Assembly (NCBI GenBank): GCA_023139255.1
Contig: JAGLNY010000080.1
Span: 1 to 15,007, forward strand
Direction of reading: 5' to 3'
Length of the DNA: 15,007 bases
Origin: Spirochaetales bacterium
GTDB lineage: Bacteria > Spirochaetota > Spirochaetia > JABMQR01
Position 1 is the stretch's first letter; each line of letters starts with the position of its first letter. The position numbers and the translations under genes were made by a program. The notes beneath the pieces are model-generated. The model made no database searches, was not told where the DNA came from, and was given only the letters and a program-made list of their open reading frames with translations. This document shows positions 1 to 6,557 of the stretch, piece by piece.

Positions 1-338
1 TGGGGGATTTTTATACTATCGGTGAAACAGAATTCTGGATCGCAAATGAGGAAGAGCAGGGGTATTGCGGGAAGTATATGTTTTTATTTGCCGGACAGCG
101 TTGCCCTGAACATATGCATAAAGAGAAGCATGAAACATTTTTTATTGTTAAGGGGGATGTGGAGATGACAGTTGATGGAAAGACTTTTCTCATGAAGCCG
201 GGAGACATTTTACCACTGGCTACGCAGCAGCTCCATACCTTTAAAGCCGCGATAAACTGTCTGATTCTGGAAATATCAAAGCCCAGTGTGATAACCGATA
301 ATTACTTTTCTGATCCCGGATTAGGTTACACACAGTAA
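1..338 (+). CDS. Cupin-domain protein, 5' end outside the window
   Basis: The frame is open from the first bases of the window (codons from position 3) to the TAA at 336-338, so the start lies upstream and at least 111 residues are visible. An ATG at 78 exists, but coding-like sequence precedes it and it would cut into the fold. The first cupin motif G(X)5HXH(X)4E(X)6G is matched exactly around EHMHKEKHETFF, giving two His and one Glu as likely metal ligands. The second motif is looser (KPGD followed by QLHTF, with the expected later His). Single-domain cupins of this type include sugar isomerases, epimerases and small-molecule binding proteins. The neighbours suggest a carbohydrate role, but the substrate cannot be assigned. 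The gene converges on the NagA gene, with 16 bases between the stop codons. Confidence 0.85.
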   Translation, partial: GDFYTIGETEFWIANEEEQGYCGKYMFLFAGQRCPEHMHKEKHETFFIVKGDVEMTVDGKTFLMKPGDILPLATQQLHTFKAAINCLILEISKPSVITDNYFSDPGLGYTQ

Positions 339-358
339 AAGTTATTAATGTATTTTAC
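335..358. terminator. Weak AT-rich hairpin between convergent genes
   Basis: GTAAAA (335-340) and TTTTAC (353-358) form a 6-bp inverted repeat with a 12-base loop. It spans both convergent stop codons. It is AT-rich and has no clear T tract, so it is only a weak bidirectional terminator candidate. Confidence 0.2.
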
Positions 359-1533
359 AAAGTATCGAATTTCAACTTTCCCCCCACCCAGGAACGCTTG
401 ACGTTTAGTTCCGAATCGAGGTGAAGAAAATCCGCATCGAATCCTGCAGCTATATCACCCTTTCTACCGTAAACACCCAGGACTTTTGCCGGACTGGTTG
501 AAGCCATTGTTATTGCCGCTTCAGCAGTTCCTACACCAAATTTGATGACGTTTTTAACCGCACGGTCCATAGTTAACCCGCTGCCGTACAGTCCCCCGGG
601 AGAACGGGAGTTTTCTGTCCCGCGTGCCGGACTACCGGGGTAAGAAAATTCCACCTCTTCCCCGCCGAAACCCTGGTATTTCCCGGGAGGCAGGCCTGCA
701 CCCACATTTGAATCAGTGATTAAACAAACTTTATCAAGAGGCTTGCAGGCAAGGGCAAGTTTTACAGCTATTGGGGCTACATGCTCACCGTCCAATACAA
801 AATCTACTGAAACATCAGGATTTTGAAGAATAACTTCAACAGCACCGCATGGCCGTACACCTGGATCCTTTTCTTCAGGTAAATGAAAGACATCATAGAA
901 ATGGGTAGCATGGTTGGCCCCTAATGCAACAGCTTTTTGGGAATCCTGAACACCAGCCTGTGTATGCGTTATGAATATCGGTTGATTCATTTTTTCCATT
1001 ACAGCTTTCAGGTTAGGTATTTCCGGTGAAATTGCAAATACAACTTTATACGGGTTTAGTGATTTGCTGATTCGTAAAACTCTTTCAGGTGTTTTATCCA
1101 CAAGTGCGTCAGGATGTATTGCCCCGGTTTTGGCAAGGAATGGACCTTCAATGAAAAAACCAAGATATTCAGCTCCCGGGGTATTAGCCTGTGCTACAGA
1201 GTGTAAGAATGAAACTTCTTCTTCCAGCGGGTGTGGAATAATTGTAGGAAGAAAGGAGGTTGTACCGAATCGCGGTAAATTGGCTGAAATCTTTTCCAGA
1301 TCATCTTTTCCGTTATCGACCAGATAATTCAACAATCCATGAATATGAAGATCAATGTATCCGGGAGCAAGAATCTCGCCGCACAGGTTAATTTTTTCTG
1401 CTGCATCAAGATTACAGATGACATCAGAAGAATCAATACAGGTGATTTTCCCGTTTTCTAAGCCAATCCCGGCATTACTGATGAATGTACCTTTATGAAA
1501 AACTCTGGCGTTATAGATAATAATATCAAACAT
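355..1533 (-). CDS. nagA: N-acetylglucosamine-6-phosphate deacetylase family (NagA/AgaA-like)
   Basis: This is a 392-residue amidohydrolase, the usual length for NagA, predicted to remove acetate from GlcNAc-6-P or a related N-acetyl-hexosamine phosphate in the cytoplasm. The HxH motif lies in GYIDLHIHG (His63, His65). Other visible landmarks are the metal-ligand Glu in FFIEGPF (Glu129), His190 in FITHTQAG, His211 in HATHFYD, the substrate loop DGEHVAP (248-254) and the catalytic Asp in LITDSNVGAG (Asp274). Because HxH is intact, the site looks like the two-metal type rather than the single-zinc E. coli form, which lacks it. The start is supported by AGGAGA about 10 bases upstream on the minus strand. 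No nagB-like deaminase is visible nearby, so an AgaA-type substrate or a divergent amino sugar is also possible. The gene is divergent from the ABM gene across a palindrome-rich region. Confidence 0.9.
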   Translation of the reverse strand: MFDIIIYNARVFHKGTFISNAGIGLENGKITCIDSSDVICNLDAAEKINLCGEILAPGYIDLHIHGLLNYLVDNGKDDLEKISANLPRFGTTSFLPTIIPHPLEEEVSFLHSVAQANTPGAEYLGFFIEGPFLAKTGAIHPDALVDKTPERVLRISKSLNPYKVVFAISPEIPNLKAVMEKMNQPIFITHTQAGVQDSQKAVALGANHATHFYDVFHLPEEKDPGVRPCGAVEVILQNPDVSVDFVLDGEHVAPIAVKLALACKPLDKVCLITDSNVGAGLPPGKYQGFGGEEVEFSYPGSPARGTENSRSPGGLYGSGLTMDRAVKNVIKFGVGTAEAAITMASTSPAKVLGVYGRKGDIAAGFDADFLHLDSELNVKRSWVGGKLKFDTL

Positions 1534-1582
1534 AGTAAAAAAATCTCCTATCCTGCTAAATAATTATATAATAATTTATGAG

Positions 1583-1613
1583 AAACTATATAAAAATCTT
1601 TTATATATAGTTT
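1583..1613. promoter_or_regulatory. 31-bp imperfect palindrome, candidate operator
   Basis: The 10-bp arms AAACTATATA (1583-1592) and TATATAGTTT (1604-1613) are perfect inverted complements. Inside them AAAA and TTTT extend the pairing, with a single unpaired A at 1603. The central loop would be only 2 bases, so a DNA-level protein-binding site is more plausible than an RNA hairpin. It sits about 50 bases upstream of the NagA start, next to TATAAT-like sequence read leftward (complement of 1563-1568), where it could control NagA and possibly the divergent gene. Confidence 0.4.
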
Positions 1614-1667
1614 ATAATGTTATAACAATAAATTATTAGATAATAAAGCATGGATCAAGACAAATTT

Positions 1668-1698
1668 TCGAAATATTCGATTTTTGAAATTATTTCAA
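1668..1698. promoter_or_regulatory. Two adjacent short perfect palindromes upstream of the ABM gene
   Basis: TCGAAATATTCGA (1668-1680) is a 13-bp palindrome with 5-bp arms. TTGAAATTATTTCAA (1684-1698) is a 15-bp palindrome with 7-bp arms and a single central base. They lie three bases apart, 37-67 bases upstream of the preferred ABM start. Their sizes and spacing suit dimeric regulator binding. No convincing -35/-10 pair with normal spacing was found for the rightward gene. Confidence 0.35.
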
Positions 1699-1734
1699 GG
1701 AACTGTCAATCTTATAATAAAGAAGGGGGTTACT

Positions 1735-2031
1735 ATGAGCAAAAATTTAAAGGTCCTTGCGAATTTTCAATCACTTTCAGAGAAAGAGGATTTGTTAAAA
1801 GAGATACTCATAGATCTAATGAATAAAAGTAGAGAAGAAGAGGGCTGTACAGGATTTGAGCTGCTGCAGAAAAAAACAGATCCAACATCTTTTACTTTTA
1901 TTGAGGAATGGGAATCGGAAAATTGTTTTTCAGCTCATTTAGAGGCCTCTCATTTATTTGAGGCAAAGAAAAAACTAAAAAACATTTTGGCTGAAAACCA
2001 GGAAATATTGATCTATGATATAGTTACATAA
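1735..2031 (+). CDS. ABM-superfamily monooxygenase/isomerase (YgiN/LsrG-like)
   Basis: This 98-residue protein is a single dimeric alpha+beta barrel of the antibiotic-biosynthesis-monooxygenase type. Family landmarks are EEEGCTGFELLQ (the usual EpGc core), FTFIEEWES and the AHLEASHL helix. The family contains quinol monooxygenases (YgiN), heme-degrading enzymes and isomerases such as LsrG. No heme-ligand pattern is evident, and in this sugar-metabolism setting an isomerase or oxygenase cannot be distinguished. The ATG at 1735 is chosen because AGAAGGGGG ends 5 bases before it. A longer reading from TTG at 1684 would start inside a palindrome and add 17 residues with no fold. The gene is notably AT-rich (20 G/C in the 60 bases from 1921). 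The YhcH-type gene follows after 61 bases in the same direction. Confidence 0.85.
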   Translation: MSKNLKVLANFQSLSEKEDLLKEILIDLMNKSREEEGCTGFELLQKKTDPTSFTFIEEWESENCFSAHLEASHLFEAKKKLKNILAENQEILIYDIVT

Positions 2032-2053
2032 TATTATTGATGCAGTATTTCCC

Positions 2054-2076
2054 GGGAAGATAGAGTCTTCCTGTTT
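2054..2076 (+). terminator. Hairpin after the ABM gene, possible attenuator
   Basis: GGAAGA (2055-2060), loop TAGAG and TCTTCC (2066-2071), extended by one G-T pair, are followed by TGTTTTAA. This is a short stem with a weak T tract, 22 bases after the ABM stop codon and 9 bases before the next ribosome binding site. It could partially terminate transcription between the two genes. Confidence 0.4.
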
Positions 2077-2092
2077 TAATAAAGGAGCAATT

Positions 2093-2542
2093 ATGATACT
2101 TGACCATTTCAAAAATATTGAACAGTACGTAACAGCAAACAGCGACTTACAGCAAGTGATACATGTACTGAAAAACATGGATCTTGCTGGCGTGGATCCG
2201 GGCCGCTATGAAGTTCCGGGAACTGAAGCATTTTTCATGATCCAGAAATATGAAACAAAGCCTGTTCTTGAAGGTGTTTGGGAAGCACATAGAAAATATA
2301 TTGATTTACAGTATATCGTTTCCGGAATAGAACTGATCGGGTATAAGGAAATTTCGGAACTTCAGATTACCAGGGCTTATGATGCAGAATCAGATGCTGT
2401 TTTCTACAACGGAGAAGGAAATTTTATCACCATGTATTCCGGCATGTTTATGGTTCTGTACCCTCAGGATGGCCATATGCCGGGTATAAACACTGGTGGG
2501 GCAAGCCGGGTTATAAAAGTTGTTGCGAAGCTGCCGGTATGA
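2093..2542 (+). CDS. YhcH/YjgK/YiaL (DUF386) family protein, putative sugar anomerase
   Basis: The 149-residue protein matches the full length of the family whose characterised members include the E. coli sialic-acid anomerase NanQ (YhcH) and EbgC. It is a single cupin-like beta-barrel. Conserved features are MILDHFKNIEQY at the start, YETKPVLEGVWEAHRKYID (Glu64, His66, Asp71 as likely metal or active-site residues), LQYIVSGIELIGY, PQDGHMPG (His128) and IKVVAK near the end. AAAGGAG lies 5-6 bases before the ATG at 2093, which fixes the start. It follows the ABM gene across a hairpin and sits near an NagA homologue. A role in interconverting anomers of a free sugar or amino sugar released by the nearby hydrolases is reasonable. 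The sugar itself is not known; NanQ-like specificity is not implied. Confidence 0.9.
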   Translation: MILDHFKNIEQYVTANSDLQQVIHVLKNMDLAGVDPGRYEVPGTEAFFMIQKYETKPVLEGVWEAHRKYIDLQYIVSGIELIGYKEISELQITRAYDAESDAVFYNGEGNFITMYSGMFMVLYPQDGHMPGINTGGASRVIKVVAKLPV

Positions 2543-2546
2543 GTAT

Positions 2547-2577
2547 GCTGCTGTATAATGTTGGCAGCAACTTTTTA
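2547..2577 (+). terminator. Weak terminator-like hairpin after the YhcH-type gene
   Basis: GCTGC (2547-2551) pairs with GCAGC (2564-2568) across a 12-base loop and is followed by AACTTTTTA. The short stem and large loop make it a weak candidate. Its place just after the stop at 2540-2542 and the T5 run support it. Confidence 0.3.
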
Positions 2578-2583
2578 TACGAT

Positions 2584-2950
2584 TTATCCCCCTTTTAAAG
2601 GTGATTTGAGGGAATTGTTGTATTTCATCAGCCATCAAACTCACTGATTTATCCTGATATTTTGCATAAAAGAAACGTTTAATTTCTTCCTGTACCTTCC
2701 CGGGAACCTGTGAAGTGAATGAATTTTGTATATCAAGTACTTTCTGATGGGCAAGGTTCGGCATACTCCGGGAAAATTCCGGCTCAGAGGAATTCCCGGA
2801 CAAGTCAATAAAAGGAGACGAGAAAAACTCATCCGTATCCCGCAGTAGTGCAAGAGTTAAATCATCGGTCAGGAAATTGCCCCCAGGATCTGGTTCCAGA
2901 GACAGATGACCAAGAACTTTATAACCGATAAGCTTGGTGAGATTATTGCC
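2584..2950 (-). pseudogene. Gene remnant, possibly C-terminus of an MttB-like methyltransferase
   Basis: Minus-strand codons from 2950 down to about 2590 are stop-free and read like real protein: GYKVLGHLSLEPDPGGNFLT, then DDLTLALLRDTDEFFSSPF, then NLAHQKVLDIQ and a helical VQEEIKRFFYAKYQDK. There is no start: a TGA at 2951-2953 precedes it and the fucosidase gene begins just beyond. The order PGG-FLT, a hydrophobic stretch, then an AHxKVLxI helix and a terminal charged helix recalls the C-terminal end of trimethylamine-methyltransferase (MttB) family proteins, but this is from memory and tentative. The frame has no natural stop before it runs into the YhcH gene. Removing one base from the C5 run at 2588-2592 would create TAA at 2584-2586, giving a plausible end. 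Together these suggest a decayed gene. If it is not a remnant, this stretch is unexplained noncoding DNA. Confidence 0.4.
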
Positions 2951-2995
2951 TCATTCTGAATAATGGGGTAAAACATGTAATCGGAGGTAGTGATG

Positions 2996-4261
2996 ATGTT
3001 ACAGAAGGATTATAAAAATCAACGTAGTGGACTTTTAGATACCCGATTGGGACTTTTTATTCATTGGGGATTATATTCTATCAACGCCTGGCATGAGCAG
3101 GAACAATACCGTAATTGTCTTGATAGAAGCGAATACACGCCCTTAATGAATCAGTTTAACCCGGTTAATTTTAATCCGGAAGAGTGGATTGACCTTGCCA
3201 AAAATGCAGGGATGCAATACTTGTGTTTTACCGTAAAACATTGTGATGGCTTCTGTATGTGGGACACCGCCCAGACTGACTATAAAATTACCAACACACC
3301 ATATGGCGAGGATATCTTGGCAAAGCTGGCAGGGACTTGTGCCAGGAAAAACTTCCCCTTTTGTATTTACTATTCAGTACCCGATATGAATTGTAAATAC
3401 TATCCTAATAGAGGAAGAAGCTATGAACTTCCCGCCCCGGAGGATGGGGATGAACCGGATGTGGGGGAATATGTAAATTTTGTCAAAAAACAAATCACGG
3501 AACTCTGCACCAATTATGGGAAAATTCATCGTTTTTGGTGGGATGTCAACAAATTGTCTTTAAATCATCATGATGAATCCGTTAACGAACAGATCAGAAA
3601 ACTTCAACCGGGAATTGTTATCAATGACCGTGGTTTTAGTGAGGGGGATTTTTCCACCCCGGAAAGAGAGTTTGCCCATAATTCAAAGCAGGCATTTGGT
3701 ATGTATGAATATCCGACAGAGGCATGTGAATCGATTGGTCACGAAAGCTGGGGTTACAGAAGGAATGAAGATTATTATTCATTCGGATATATTACAAAAA
3801 GTATTGATAAGCATCTGGTAAAGGGAGCCAAGTATTTACTTAATATCGGCCCGAAACCTGATGGAACTTTTCCTGCCGAGGCTATTGATATCCTGAAAAA
3901 GCTTGGGAAGTGGAGCCGTAGTACCAAAGAGGCTTTTGACAAAACGGAGTGTGTCTCGTACCTTACGGATAACCAGGAGCTTTTATTGACACGGAAAGAC
4001 AATACTATTTACGTTCATGTATTGAACGCAAACAGATCCGGGATTATCCTTAACCCAATCGATATTCTTCCCCAAAAAGCAACGATCCTGAATAATGGAA
4101 AAGTTCTTGAGGCTGCAGTCGAGTTCATGCCAAGTTTACACGACAGGAAAAAAAGCTTTCTGCATATCTGGAATATTCCTGTCGATGAACTTTCCAATGA
4201 GGCAATCATCTTAAAACTTGAATTTGACTCATTAGCTAAAATAAGGGGTACTGTGAAATGA
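2996..4261 (+). CDS. GH29 alpha-L-fucosidase, cytoplasmic
   Basis: This protein of about 421 residues comprises a GH29 catalytic barrel and a short C-terminal beta domain. GH29 enzymes hydrolyse terminal alpha-L-fucose with retention. Family signatures are LGLFIHWGLYSINAW near the N-terminus, YLCFTVKHCDGFCMWDT, the strand IHRFWWDVN carrying the likely nucleophile Asp (codon 3542-3544, Asp183), ESWGYRR, and KGAKYLLNIGPKPDGTFP at the barrel end. The acid/base is probably a Glu in the EACESIGHES segment, but it cannot be fixed by eye. No signal peptide is present. Three start codons in a row (GTG 2990, ATG 2993, ATG 2996) follow GGAGGT at 2983-2988; ATG 2996 has the best spacing (7 bases) and ATG 2993 is also possible. 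The C-terminal part (from about residue 310) is a beta-rich accessory domain. A URO-D-like gene follows after 61 bases. Confidence 0.92.
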   Translation: MLQKDYKNQRSGLLDTRLGLFIHWGLYSINAWHEQEQYRNCLDRSEYTPLMNQFNPVNFNPEEWIDLAKNAGMQYLCFTVKHCDGFCMWDTAQTDYKITNTPYGEDILAKLAGTCARKNFPFCIYYSVPDMNCKYYPNRGRSYELPAPEDGDEPDVGEYVNFVKKQITELCTNYGKIHRFWWDVNKLSLNHHDESVNEQIRKLQPGIVINDRGFSEGDFSTPEREFAHNSKQAFGMYEYPTEACESIGHESWGYRRNEDYYSFGYITKSIDKHLVKGAKYLLNIGPKPDGTFPAEAIDILKKLGKWSRSTKEAFDKTECVSYLTDNQELLLTRKDNTIYVHVLNANRSGIILNPIDILPQKATILNNGKVLEAAVEFMPSLHDRKKSFLHIWNIPVDELSNEAIILKLEFDSLAKIRGTVK

Positions 4262-4266
4262 ATTCC

Positions 4267-4299
4267 AAAAAAGGGTTTTTTAAAATTGATAATTTTAAA
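4267..4299 (+). repeat. Overlapping AT-rich inverted repeats between GH29 and URO-D genes
   Basis: AAAAAA-GGG-TTTTTT (4267-4281) overlaps a perfect repeat with 9-bp arms, TTTAAAATT-GAT-AATTTTAAA (4279-4299). The two structures share TTT at 4279-4281, so as RNA they would be mutually exclusive hairpins. They lie 5-38 bases after the fucosidase stop and just before the ribosome binding site of the next gene. A role as attenuator, processing site or operator is possible. Confidence 0.35.
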
Positions 4300-4322
4300 T
4301 GAACCTCAAGGAGAAGTGTATT

Positions 4323-5381
4323 ATGTCATATGAAGACGGATGGGCAGCAATAAATCTGGAGATGCCCAAAAGGATCCCGCGCACCGAATATTCGGCGCAT
4401 GGACATTGGGATCTTGTCAAAGCGGTTACCGGCAGAGAAATCAGCCAGGCCAGTAGTGAGAAAGATCAGCGAACAGCCGGGAAGGAGTTCTGCAAGGCAT
4501 GGGACTATGACTACTTCTGGAATATTTTAATCAATGGGTCGGAGCTGGGTGACCTGCGGACAAAGATGGGTCATGCTGAATACGCGGCTGAGGGTTCGGA
4601 TTACAGCGATGAGATCAGTTGTCCTTTCAGGACACCCGAAGATGTCCTCAGCTTTGACCCGCTGGAAGTATATGGGCAGAAGGATCGTAAGGAACTTGTC
4701 CGGCGGTTTGAGAAAAACTACCGGGAAGCCTGTGAGTTCACACCCGATGCCGTCAATGTAACCGGTATCTATATCACCTGTATCTCCGGCCTGATAGAAA
4801 TATTCGGCTGGGATATGATGCTGACGGCAATGGGACTTGACCCGGAAAAATTCGGTCGGGTAACCAATAGATATGCCCGGTGGATTCAGCAGTACTTTGA
4901 TGCACTGGCCGAAACAGATGTGGCGGTTGTCAATATTCACGATGATATTGTCTGGACGTCCGGGCCCTTTGCCAATCCGGAGTGGTACCGCCGGTATGTT
5001 TTTCCGCACTATAAAAAGTATTTTGCGCCGCTGCTCGATGCAGGTAAGAAGATCATCTACACTTCCGACGGCACATACACGATGTTTGTGGATGATATTG
5101 TTGCGACAGGTGTTCATGGTTTTGTTATGGAGCCGACCACGGATATGGCCTATATCGCTGAAAAACACGGGAAGACCCACGTCTTAATAGGCAATGCCGA
5201 CACGCGTATCCTGTTACTGGGCACAAAGGCTGAGATTCGTACCGAGGTTGAAAGATGTATGGCTATTGGCAAGGATTGTCCCGGTTTTTTTATGGCAGTC
5301 GGGAATCATATCCCGGCCAACACACCGGTTGAGAACGCTATGTATTATAACGAGGTGTACGAAGAGCTAAGTAAACGGTAA
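4323..5381 (+). CDS. Uroporphyrinogen decarboxylase (URO-D)-like protein, methyltransferase type
   Basis: This 352-residue barrel belongs to the URO-D superfamily, which includes HemE and the MtaA/MtbA/CmuA corrinoid methyltransferases. Recognisable are VNIHDDIVWTSGPFANPEWY (His206, Asp207, Asp208), YTSDGTYTMFVDDIVATGV (247-264), GFVMEPTTDM, VLIGNADTRIL and the C-terminal GFFMAVGNHIPANTPVENA. Its context is carbohydrate degradation and no other heme-pathway gene is near, so HemE is unlikely. The zinc motif HxC of classical MtaA-type proteins is absent: the equivalent strand reads YTSDG. Catalysis as a standard methyl-corrinoid:thiol transferase is therefore doubtful. ATG 4323 is preferred because AAGGAG (4308-4313) lies 9 bases upstream; an in-frame ATG at 4299 falls inside an inverted repeat and has no ribosome binding site. 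The gene has higher GC than the ABM and YhcH genes. Confidence 0.85.
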   Translation: MSYEDGWAAINLEMPKRIPRTEYSAHGHWDLVKAVTGREISQASSEKDQRTAGKEFCKAWDYDYFWNILINGSELGDLRTKMGHAEYAAEGSDYSDEISCPFRTPEDVLSFDPLEVYGQKDRKELVRRFEKNYREACEFTPDAVNVTGIYITCISGLIEIFGWDMMLTAMGLDPEKFGRVTNRYARWIQQYFDALAETDVAVVNIHDDIVWTSGPFANPEWYRRYVFPHYKKYFAPLLDAGKKIIYTSDGTYTMFVDDIVATGVHGFVMEPTTDMAYIAEKHGKTHVLIGNADTRILLLGTKAEIRTEVERCMAIGKDCPGFFMAVGNHIPANTPVENAMYYNEVYEELSKR

Positions 5382-5383
5382 GG

Positions 5384-5428
5384 AGCCAACCGGCTTTTAT
5401 AATTCATTTCCCCAAATATCTATTTGGG
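5384..5428. terminator. Two hairpins between convergent genes
   Basis: AGCC-AACC-GGCT (5384-5395) runs into TTTTATAATT, giving a short Rho-independent-type terminator for the rightward URO-D gene; G-T and A-T pairs can lengthen the stem. Next, CCCAAATA-TC-TATTTGGG (5411-5428) is a perfect 8-bp inverted repeat lying 13 bases beyond the stop of the leftward regulator gene. It has no T tract on either side. The second element may insulate the two convergent transcripts. Confidence 0.45.
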
Positions 5429-5440
5429 ATGGCAAGGCCG

Positions 5441-6493
5441 TTAGTTAGTGTTTTTTGCTGTTACTTTAAGTTTCAGGGGGATGGGGGAATTTTCAGGGAC
5501 CTCACTGGAATTATCCCATTTCCGCAGCATCCTTACGGCTTGCCTGCCATGTTCAAGGATATCGCTCTCAAGAATAATATCTGCTTCAGTTAAAGGAATG
5601 CTCAGGATTGATAAAGTTCCCAGGGTTGTCGTAGACCTTAAATTTACCTGTTTATCCGCGAACCATTTCAGCAGGTGTTGGAGTATGTTCGGGGTAAACG
5701 TGAAAATGAAATCCGAGTTAATAATTTTCCCATATATTCCTTCAAGCATCAAATTAGTCTCATTTGAGAAAAAATGCCCATAATCCAGATGCAAAATTTT
5801 GTTTTTAGGCAATTCGATACCATGATTAGAGAAAACTTCAACAAGAGTGGAAGCTGCCGGTCCATAAGTCGGATCGTCAACCCCCATTGGCAGAATGAAA
5901 GGCTTTTTTATCCCGCGACGTTTAAGCTCTTTTACCAAAAGGTCAAATCCCTGCGTAAAATCATCGACCGTGCGGGGCAGTTCGGCAAATGGACTATGTC
6001 GATTAGTTGTTACCACCTTAATATCGTTCTCTTTTAAATAATTTAAAACCAAATCGTAACACAAATTGCCACAGACCAGTCCTTTATATTTTTTTAAATT
6101 CATCTCCTTTACCCTGTTAAACAGTGCTGCCTGACTATGGTAAATGGAACTTTCAGTTGTCCATCCGTAAGACGAGGCCTGGGTAGTGGCCCCAAAAAAG
6201 AGCTGGCTGGCAAATGTAACATTGTCAAATTCCTCCCAGTCGGGAAGCAAATTCAGAATTATCCCGTTATTTTCTACGGGCTTTACGGATATTTTACTTC
6301 CATGGCGAACTTCAAGGAGTCCCTCTTTTCTAAGCAGCTCTATTGCCTGCTGCACCGTATATAAAGAGCATTTGTAGTCTTCCGCCAATTTTCGGATACG
6401 CAAATCAGGATCCGGTTCGGTGCCGCTATTTATTTTATCACGTAAATCGTCCGCTATTTTATAATATTTCGGTTTTTTTGATTTGTTTATCAT
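5441..6493 (-). CDS. GntR/LacI-type chimeric transcriptional regulator (AraR-like architecture)
   Basis: The 350-residue protein joins an N-terminal GntR winged helix-turn-helix (about residues 8-75: YYKIADDLRDKINSG, IRKLAEDYKCSLYTVQQAI, LLRKEGLLEVRHGSKISV) to a C-terminal periplasmic-binding-protein-like sensor (about 80-340) as in LacI and AraR. Sensor landmarks include YKGLVCGNL, KVVTTNRH, GFDLLVKELKRRGIKKPFI and FTFTPNILQHLLKW. The final segment, HGRQAVRMLRKW, is typical of LacI/GalR C-termini. ATG 6493 is chosen because GAGGGG lies 4 bases upstream; the longer reading from 6562 would add 23 hydrophobic residues translated from the promoter region. The gene is divergent from the GH2 operon and convergent with URO-D. 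It is probably a sugar-responsive repressor of the adjacent hydrolase operon and of itself. Confidence 0.88.
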   Translation of the reverse strand: MINKSKKPKYYKIADDLRDKINSGTEPDPDLRIRKLAEDYKCSLYTVQQAIELLRKEGLLEVRHGSKISVKPVENNGIILNLLPDWEEFDNVTFASQLFFGATTQASSYGWTTESSIYHSQAALFNRVKEMNLKKYKGLVCGNLCYDLVLNYLKENDIKVVTTNRHSPFAELPRTVDDFTQGFDLLVKELKRRGIKKPFILPMGVDDPTYGPAASTLVEVFSNHGIELPKNKILHLDYGHFFSNETNLMLEGIYGKIINSDFIFTFTPNILQHLLKWFADKQVNLRSTTTLGTLSILSIPLTEADIILESDILEHGRQAVRMLRKWDNSSEVPENSPIPLKLKVTAKNTN

Positions 6494-6520
6494 CTGTCCC
6501 CTCTTTTTCTGTCCTGCAAA

Positions 6521-6546
6521 ACCATACAATAAGACCATACAATAAA
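6521..6546. repeat. Two tandem 13-bp repeats in the regulator promoter
   Basis: ACCATACAATAAG (6521-6533) is followed immediately by ACCATACAATAAA (6534-6546), identical at 12 of 13 positions. The first copy overlaps the candidate -10 of the leftward regulator promoter and the second lies in its spacer. This is a typical place for an autoregulatory operator. A small slippage duplication is the alternative. Confidence 0.55.
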
Positions 6547-6553
6547 ATTTCAA
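6526..6553 (-). promoter_or_regulatory. Candidate sigma70-type promoter of the regulator gene
   Basis: Read leftward, TTGAAA (complement of 6548-6553) is followed after 16 bases by TATTGT (complement of 6526-6531). Transcription would start near 6519, about 25 bases before the ATG at 6493, leaving room for the GAGGGG ribosome binding site. An alternative pair, TTGATG and TATGGT with 17-base spacing, lies a few bases further upstream. Confidence 0.4.
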
Positions 6554-6557
6554 AAAC

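Noticed and set aside
1713..1718. TATAAT as the -10 of the ABM gene
   Set aside because: The only TTGAAA upstream (1684) is 23 bases away, and the start would fall in the ribosome binding site.
1684..1734. TTG start extending the ABM protein by 17 residues
   Set aside because: The extension overlaps a palindrome, lacks a ribosome binding site and does not fit the family's N-terminus; ATG 1735 has a strong AGAAGGGGG.
2049..2058. TTCCCGGGAA palindrome, repeated near 2698
   Set aside because: CCCGGG occurs in many coding places in this window, so two 10-base copies are not strong evidence of a shared operator.
4527..5180. 217-codon minus-strand open frame inside the URO-D gene
   Set aside because: It lies wholly antisense to a gene with clear family motifs and its translation shows no recognisable domain; treated as a shadow frame.
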